From assembly GCA_014376535.1 (NCBI GenBank), contig JACMRH010000490.1, positions 1 to 38,400 of the forward strand: a stretch of 38,400 nt of DNA. Direction: 5' to 3'. Below are positions 34,401 to 38,400 of the stretch, one piece after another. A program made the position numbers and the translations under genes. Positions within the stretch are counted from its first letter, which is position 1; each line of letters begins with the position of its first letter. A model generated the notes under the pieces. That model did not search any database and was not told the origin of the DNA. It was given only the letters and a program-made list of their open reading frames with translations. This DNA is from Cytophagales bacterium (GTDB lineage: Bacteria > Bacteroidota > Bacteroidia > Cytophagales > UBA9547).

Positions 34401-35972
34401 TTATTTGCCTAAGCGGTATTTTACACCTACCTGAAGTCCGAATGAATAAGGCAATTGTTTAACTGAATTCTCATTTTTATAAATTGAAGTTAAAGTGTAT
34501 TTGATTGTTGGAGATAAGCTAACTGTCCACATCTTCGCAATTCTATAATCTATATCAACACCTCCTGTGTAAACAAGAGAAAACCTAGCAAGCTCTCGCT
34601 TGGCGTGAACATATTTATCAGGCTGTTCAGGATTATAATAAACATAATAGATAGATTGAGAAGAGGAAACTAACATGTTCGTGATAACTCCAGAAAATAA
34701 GCCAAAGCTTAATTTTTTATCACTTAACTTCATTCCTACTATTAGCGGAATGCCGAAATAATGGTAGTTGTTTGATACAGAAGAAGAAAACTGAGAAAAC
34801 GATTCTTTAATCTCTCGACTGTGAGTTTCAATAGTAGAATTATTTTTTGTTACAAAACTGGTATTTGTGTTCCGTCCAATAGTATCAAAGGCGGGTCCAC
34901 CGGTATAAGGTATTGAACTTGCAGGAATTTCGTTTTTAATTATTTTAGTTGTAGTAGTGTTGGTAGTAGACTGGCTATTTGAATATGTCGTATCAGATTC
35001 ACTGTGTTTCAATAGGACGTTATTTTTCTCTCCTACATTCCAATAACTTACACCTGTTCTGACAAAGAAGTTTTTGGGCAAATGAAGATCAAGGCTAAAT
35101 CCTGCACTAAATCCAAATTTGCGTTCATCTTTTTGCTTGTACTTCACGATATCCGGGTCTGTATTTTCTGAGAAATTTACAGTTCTACTTGCCATTTCCG
35201 GTGTGAAATACATACCAACCGAAATGGGAAAACCCATGATCCTGACTGCCTTTTTAATTTTCTTATCTTGTTCAACTTCCGCAATCTTTTGTGGGATATA
35301 AATTGTATCAATTTTAGTTTTAAGAGAATCTATTTTACTCAGGAGATGAATGGGTTTAGCAACTGTAGTACTAGTTTGAAATACTATTGATTCATTCCTT
35401 TTATTCCCTGAATCAATATTTTGGTCATCGCTCAATACATTATGAATAAAATCGCCTTCTTGGATTAAATTATTTTTATTATTTCTTTTAGAAGGATTCA
35501 TTGAAACTAGGCGACCAGATTTCGAACCCTTATAAGCATCGAAATTTTTATAACGATAATGCACAGGAACAATGAATGGACGTGCATTTTTCAATTTATC
35601 TGACAAATTACCTTTTAAATTAAAGGTATATTTTTCTTCCAATTCATGTTTTTCAGCTATCTGAGTTTCATTTATTGCTGTTGTAGTTCGCCTTAATATG
35701 TCGCTATTATTATAGACAATTAATTGTTTCAGGCCTTCATTTTCCTTTTTTAGATCATATACATAGTATGAGCTAATGCCTGCCACAGAACCTGCAAGAA
35801 ATGATGCTGCAATCCAGAACAAGGGAAAAGGCAAAATATAACCTTTAGATTTATTTTCCTTTTGAATTGCCACTTTTTGTGAAATAGATTGCCATGACCC
35901 GGCAGGGACAGCGGCTTCATTATCACTTAGTTTATTTTTAAATAACCTGTCAAAACTATCATTCGCTTCCAT
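34401..35972 (-). CDS. Putative anti-sigma-like protein with membrane anchor and barrel-like C-terminal domain
   Basis: A 523-residue protein. Residues 1-45 are a short cytoplasmic region of the type found in Bacteroidota anti-sigma-like proteins ('DSFDRLFKNKLSD', 'PAGSWQSISQKV'). One membrane helix lies at about 49-71 ('PLFWIAASFLAGSVAGISSYYV'), followed by a short coiled coil ('DLKKENEGLKQL') and a low-complexity periplasmic linker to about 240. The rest is beta-rich with aromatic strand ends ('ISVGMYFTPEM', 'FGFSAGFSLDLHLPKNFFVRTGVSYWNVG', 'YHYFGIPLIVGMKL', 'PYSFGLQVGVKYRLGK'), the pattern of an outer-membrane barrel. It follows the ECF sigma gene by 9 bases. Inner-membrane anchor plus barrel in one chain is unusual; a periplasmic beta domain is the alternative. 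Confidence 0.72.
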   Translation of the reverse strand: MEANDSFDRLFKNKLSDNEAAVPAGSWQSISQKVAIQKENKSKGYILPFPLFWIAASFLAGSVAGISSYYVYDLKKENEGLKQLIVYNNSDILRRTTTAINETQIAEKHELEEKYTFNLKGNLSDKLKNARPFIVPVHYRYKNFDAYKGSKSGRLVSMNPSKRNNKNNLIQEGDFIHNVLSDDQNIDSGNKRNESIVFQTSTTVAKPIHLLSKIDSLKTKIDTIYIPQKIAEVEQDKKIKKAVRIMGFPISVGMYFTPEMASRTVNFSENTDPDIVKYKQKDERKFGFSAGFSLDLHLPKNFFVRTGVSYWNVGEKNNVLLKHSESDTTYSNSQSTTNTTTTKIIKNEIPASSIPYTGGPAFDTIGRNTNTSFVTKNNSTIETHSREIKESFSQFSSSVSNNYHYFGIPLIVGMKLSDKKLSFGLFSGVITNMLVSSSQSIYYVYYNPEQPDKYVHAKRELARFSLVYTGGVDIDYRIAKMWTVSLSPTIKYTLTSIYKNENSVKQLPYSFGLQVGVKYRLGK

Positions 35973-35981
35973 AAATATGAT

Positions 35982-36605
35982 TTATGCCGAAACCTCGATT
36001 TTTAGTACACCTGGATTTAATTTCAATTCAATGGTTTTTTTGTGTTTGGTTAGTTGCTGAAGTATATTTTTTTTTAGCATTTGCCTAGCTTTAGAAAGTT
36101 GCGATTTAGATGTGCCAACTGAAATATTCAAAGCCTCTGCTATTTGTAGATGTGAGTATGATTCGATAGCAAATAGATTAAATACAAGTCTATAGCCATC
36201 AGGCAATGAGTTTATCAACTCTAATAATTCTTCTTCATTTAGCTTGGCAGCAATTTCAGAAATGAAACTTTCTTCTTCTTCTTCAATGGATCCCAATTGA
36301 AAATCGTCCGAAACATTAAACGATATCTGCTCATTTAATTTTTTGTTATTTTTATAATAATCAATTGCCGAGTTTATGAAGATCCTTCTTATCCACCCAT
36401 CAAAAGATCCGCTTCCATTGAATTTCTCTATTTGGGTAAAGATTTTTATAAAAGCATCCTGAAAAATATCTTCTGTTTCAAAACTGGTACGTGCATATCG
36501 TTTGCAAATGAACCTCATTCTGGGTGCATAGGTCTTATACAAGGCTTCCTGTGCCTTTGCATTTCCTCTTTTACATCCTGAAATTAATTCCTGCTCAGTG
36601 TACAC
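35982..36605 (-). CDS. ECF-type RNA polymerase sigma factor
   Basis: A 207-residue sigma-70 family factor. Region 2 covers about 1-75 ('ISGCKRGNAKAQEALYK', 'FETEDIFQDAFIKIF', 'FDGWIRRIFINSAIDYYK'). Region 4 lies at about 130-190 ('LINSLPDGYRLVFNLFAIES', 'YSHLQIAEALNISVGTSKSQL', the helix-turn-helix). There is no signal peptide or N-terminal extension. The acidic linker 'EEEEESF' separates the two. The next gene, 9 bases downstream, encodes a membrane protein with an anti-sigma-like N-terminus, so this is probably a sigma/anti-sigma pair responding to an envelope signal. The target promoters are unknown; the divergent PKD gene is a candidate. Confidence 0.92.
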   Translation of the reverse strand: MYTEQELISGCKRGNAKAQEALYKTYAPRMRFICKRYARTSFETEDIFQDAFIKIFTQIEKFNGSGSFDGWIRRIFINSAIDYYKNNKKLNEQISFNVSDDFQLGSIEEEEESFISEIAAKLNEEELLELINSLPDGYRLVFNLFAIESYSHLQIAEALNISVGTSKSQLSKARQMLKKNILQQLTKHKKTIELKLNPGVLKIEVSA

Positions 36606-36739
36606 AATGCTTAGACTTTAGTTTGGTAAAATAGTTGCCTGAAAAAAATGAAGATTTCAAATAAAAATTAATTTTCCATTTTAGATGCAACCATCCAGGG
36701 TATTTACTGTCTATAACCTTAAACCCATAAAATGTAACC

Positions 36740-38400
36740 TATGGCAAATCGAATTACTATGAAAAAGTTTTTATTATCTCTAACAATAGGACTGGGTTTG
36801 TCAGCTCTTCAGTTTCTGTCGGCCCAGACTAATAGCACAATGTGCGATGCAACTTTTAAAGAGGATTTTTCACTCCATGTAGAACCGGAAAGGTATCCTT
36901 CGGGGTTCTATCGCTACTTTGCAGCAAATGGTACAGGTTCTTTTACATGGGATTTTGGGGATAATTCAACACCAGAATATGGGAGTTTTGTAAAACATCA
37001 TTTTAACGAAAATGGGACTTACAAAGTAAAGTTAACAGTGCAGAGAAAGTATGCAATTCCTCTCGACAATGGAATGGCAGATGCTCTTTGTCTTGATTCC
37101 AGCATTCAATACATTGAGGTAAACCAATGTAATGCTTCTTATAATACTACAGATTATTATTCAAAAACTTATCCTATACAATATTCCGGCACTACTTTAG
37201 AAGCAGTACAAAAAGGACAAAACAATTATTTGTGGGATTTTGGTGATGGTTCTCAAAGAGATACGGGATCTATTGTCAAACATTCTTTTCCAAAACCAGG
37301 CAAGTATTATATAAGCTTGGGTGTATCATCTTTGGCAAAAGACACCCTTTCAACCCCATGTAAAAGTTTTAAAGGCGAATGGATTATTATAGGCGGACAA
37401 ATTACAAGTGATTCTACATCACCTGGAAACTGTCAAACTTTTATCAAACCAGAAATTCTAGGTACAAGTGTGATCTTTTCGGATAGGCTAATGATAGATT
37501 ATTTTAACAATGCATACCAGGAGTTTTACAACTGGGATTTTGGCGATGGAACTAGTGGATCAGGTAGAAATATTAAACATCAATATGAGAAACCCGGCCA
37601 ATACATTGCAGTCTTAAAAAAGGAAGTTTATTTTGATCCATGTCCTGAAACGATCAATGGAATAAGATGTATGGCTGTAAGATCATTGATTTGCTCATCC
37701 ACTCAAACATTCAATATTGATATGGGTAATACTGCCACGTGCTCTACAAGTATCCGATATTCGGCTGATGGTCTTAAAGTATCTTTTTCTCAAGACATTG
37801 AGAAAATAATTAATAATGACACAAACTCTATTATAGCACCTTATAAATTTCAGAGTCAAAAATTATTTTGGAACTATGGAGATGGCACCACCGACACAAC
37901 TTCGGACTATTTTGCGGTACACAATTATAAAACGGCCGGAGAATATACTGCAAAACTAACAAGGATTTCAGGTTTGCCGTTTTACCTTGTGGATCCGAGA
38001 GAATCTACGCCCGGTGGTTTTGGATTCAATAGTATAATGCCAGGTGGTTGTGTTGTTATTATAACGCCTTGTACTTCCTTTGCAGAAATTCAGGTAAAAG
38101 TAACTGAGGAAGAAGTTAAAAAATGCAAGTCTTATTTTGATTGGTCACTTGATGGAGATAAGTTAAAGCTCAAAAGCAATACATCAGGTGACAATATAGG
38201 TTTTGCAAGACTGGATTTTGGAGATGGAGACTGGACAGAAACAAACGGTAATTTAATATCTACTGCCCACACTTACACTCAACCAGGCACTTACGAAATA
38301 TGCCTTCAAATTGCCACTGTTTCAGATTCCGTTCTGCCTTATGTAAGATTAGCTAGTTACTGTTCTGATACCTATTGTCAATCGGTTGTAGTAGGAACTA
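36740..38400 (+). CDS. Secreted PKD-domain surface protein (partial, runs off the window)
   Basis: An open frame runs from ATG at 36740 (an in-frame TAA is at 36734-36736) to the window end with no stop, so at least 553 residues are visible. An alternative start at 36758 gives 'MKKFLLSLTIGLGLSALQF', a typical signal peptide ending 'LSAQ'. At least five PKD-like motifs are readable: 'FTWDFGDNSTPEYG', 'YLWDFGDGSQRD', 'YNWDFGDGTSGSG', 'LFWNYGDGTTDTT' and 'ARLDFGDGDWTET', each followed by an 'H-x-[FY]...G-x-Y' turn. PKD domains are beta-sandwich spacers of surface adhesins and enzymes. The C-terminal sorting signal is outside the window. The gene is divergent from the ECF sigma factor gene. Confidence 0.88.

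Overview
The window looks like a chromosomal segment of a gliding or T9SS-bearing member of the Bacteroidota, probably Cytophagales-like. The evidence is low G+C, GTG/ATG starts with poor Shine-Dalgarno sites, TAnnTTTG-type promoters, two type A and two type B T9SS sorting domains, a PorP/SprF-family protein and Bacteroidota-style ParE. The exact genus cannot be read from the sequence.

Layout. 1-542: 3' end of a T9SS type A cargo gene with a clear terminator. 711-2668: an A+T-rich, translation-coupled pair, an AAA/ABC-like ATPase plus a 190-residue protein with a D-x12-ExK nuclease-like motif. This is the best candidate for an undescribed (defence-type) system. 2734-5998: parE followed closely by an Ig-like T9SS type A cargo gene. 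6083-6350: tRNA-Gly(GCC) and tRNA-Leu(TAA), each with its own terminator. 6390-9689 (-): large T9SS type B protein. 10210-12280 (-): small secreted protein plus a membrane-bound SpoIIE/PP2C phosphatase. 12454-13995 (+): PD40 propeller protein with a degenerate OmpA-like tail. 13992-20788 (-): a 1914-residue adhesin with 13 tandem repeats of about 78 residues, followed by its PorP/SprF partner. 21197-22855 (-): outer-membrane barrel protein and a DJ-1/PfpI protein. 23308-28884 (-): complete tripartite RND efflux operon (TolC, adaptor, permease), flanked by inverted copies of a dispersed intergenic repeat of about 195 bp. 29586-30650: rlmN. 30703-32216: bestrophin channel plus beta-carbonic anhydrase, overlapping by 4 bp. 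32218-33063 (-): accD. 33289-34330: dcd and a Spy/CpxP-like secreted protein. 34401-36605 (-): ECF sigma factor plus a protein combining an anti-sigma-like N-terminus, one membrane segment and an outer-membrane barrel-like C-terminus. 36740-38400: start of a large PKD-domain secreted protein that runs off the window.

Themes. Cell-surface export dominates: the cargo proteins would use a T9SS encoded mostly elsewhere, with only the PorP/SprF-type accessory present here. Housekeeping genes (parE, rlmN, accD, dcd, tRNAs) are interspersed. The accessory features most worth attention are the ATPase/nuclease-like pair, the bestrophin/carbonic anhydrase couple, the sigma/trans-envelope pair, the recently expanded adhesin repeats and the inverted intergenic repeats around the efflux operon.
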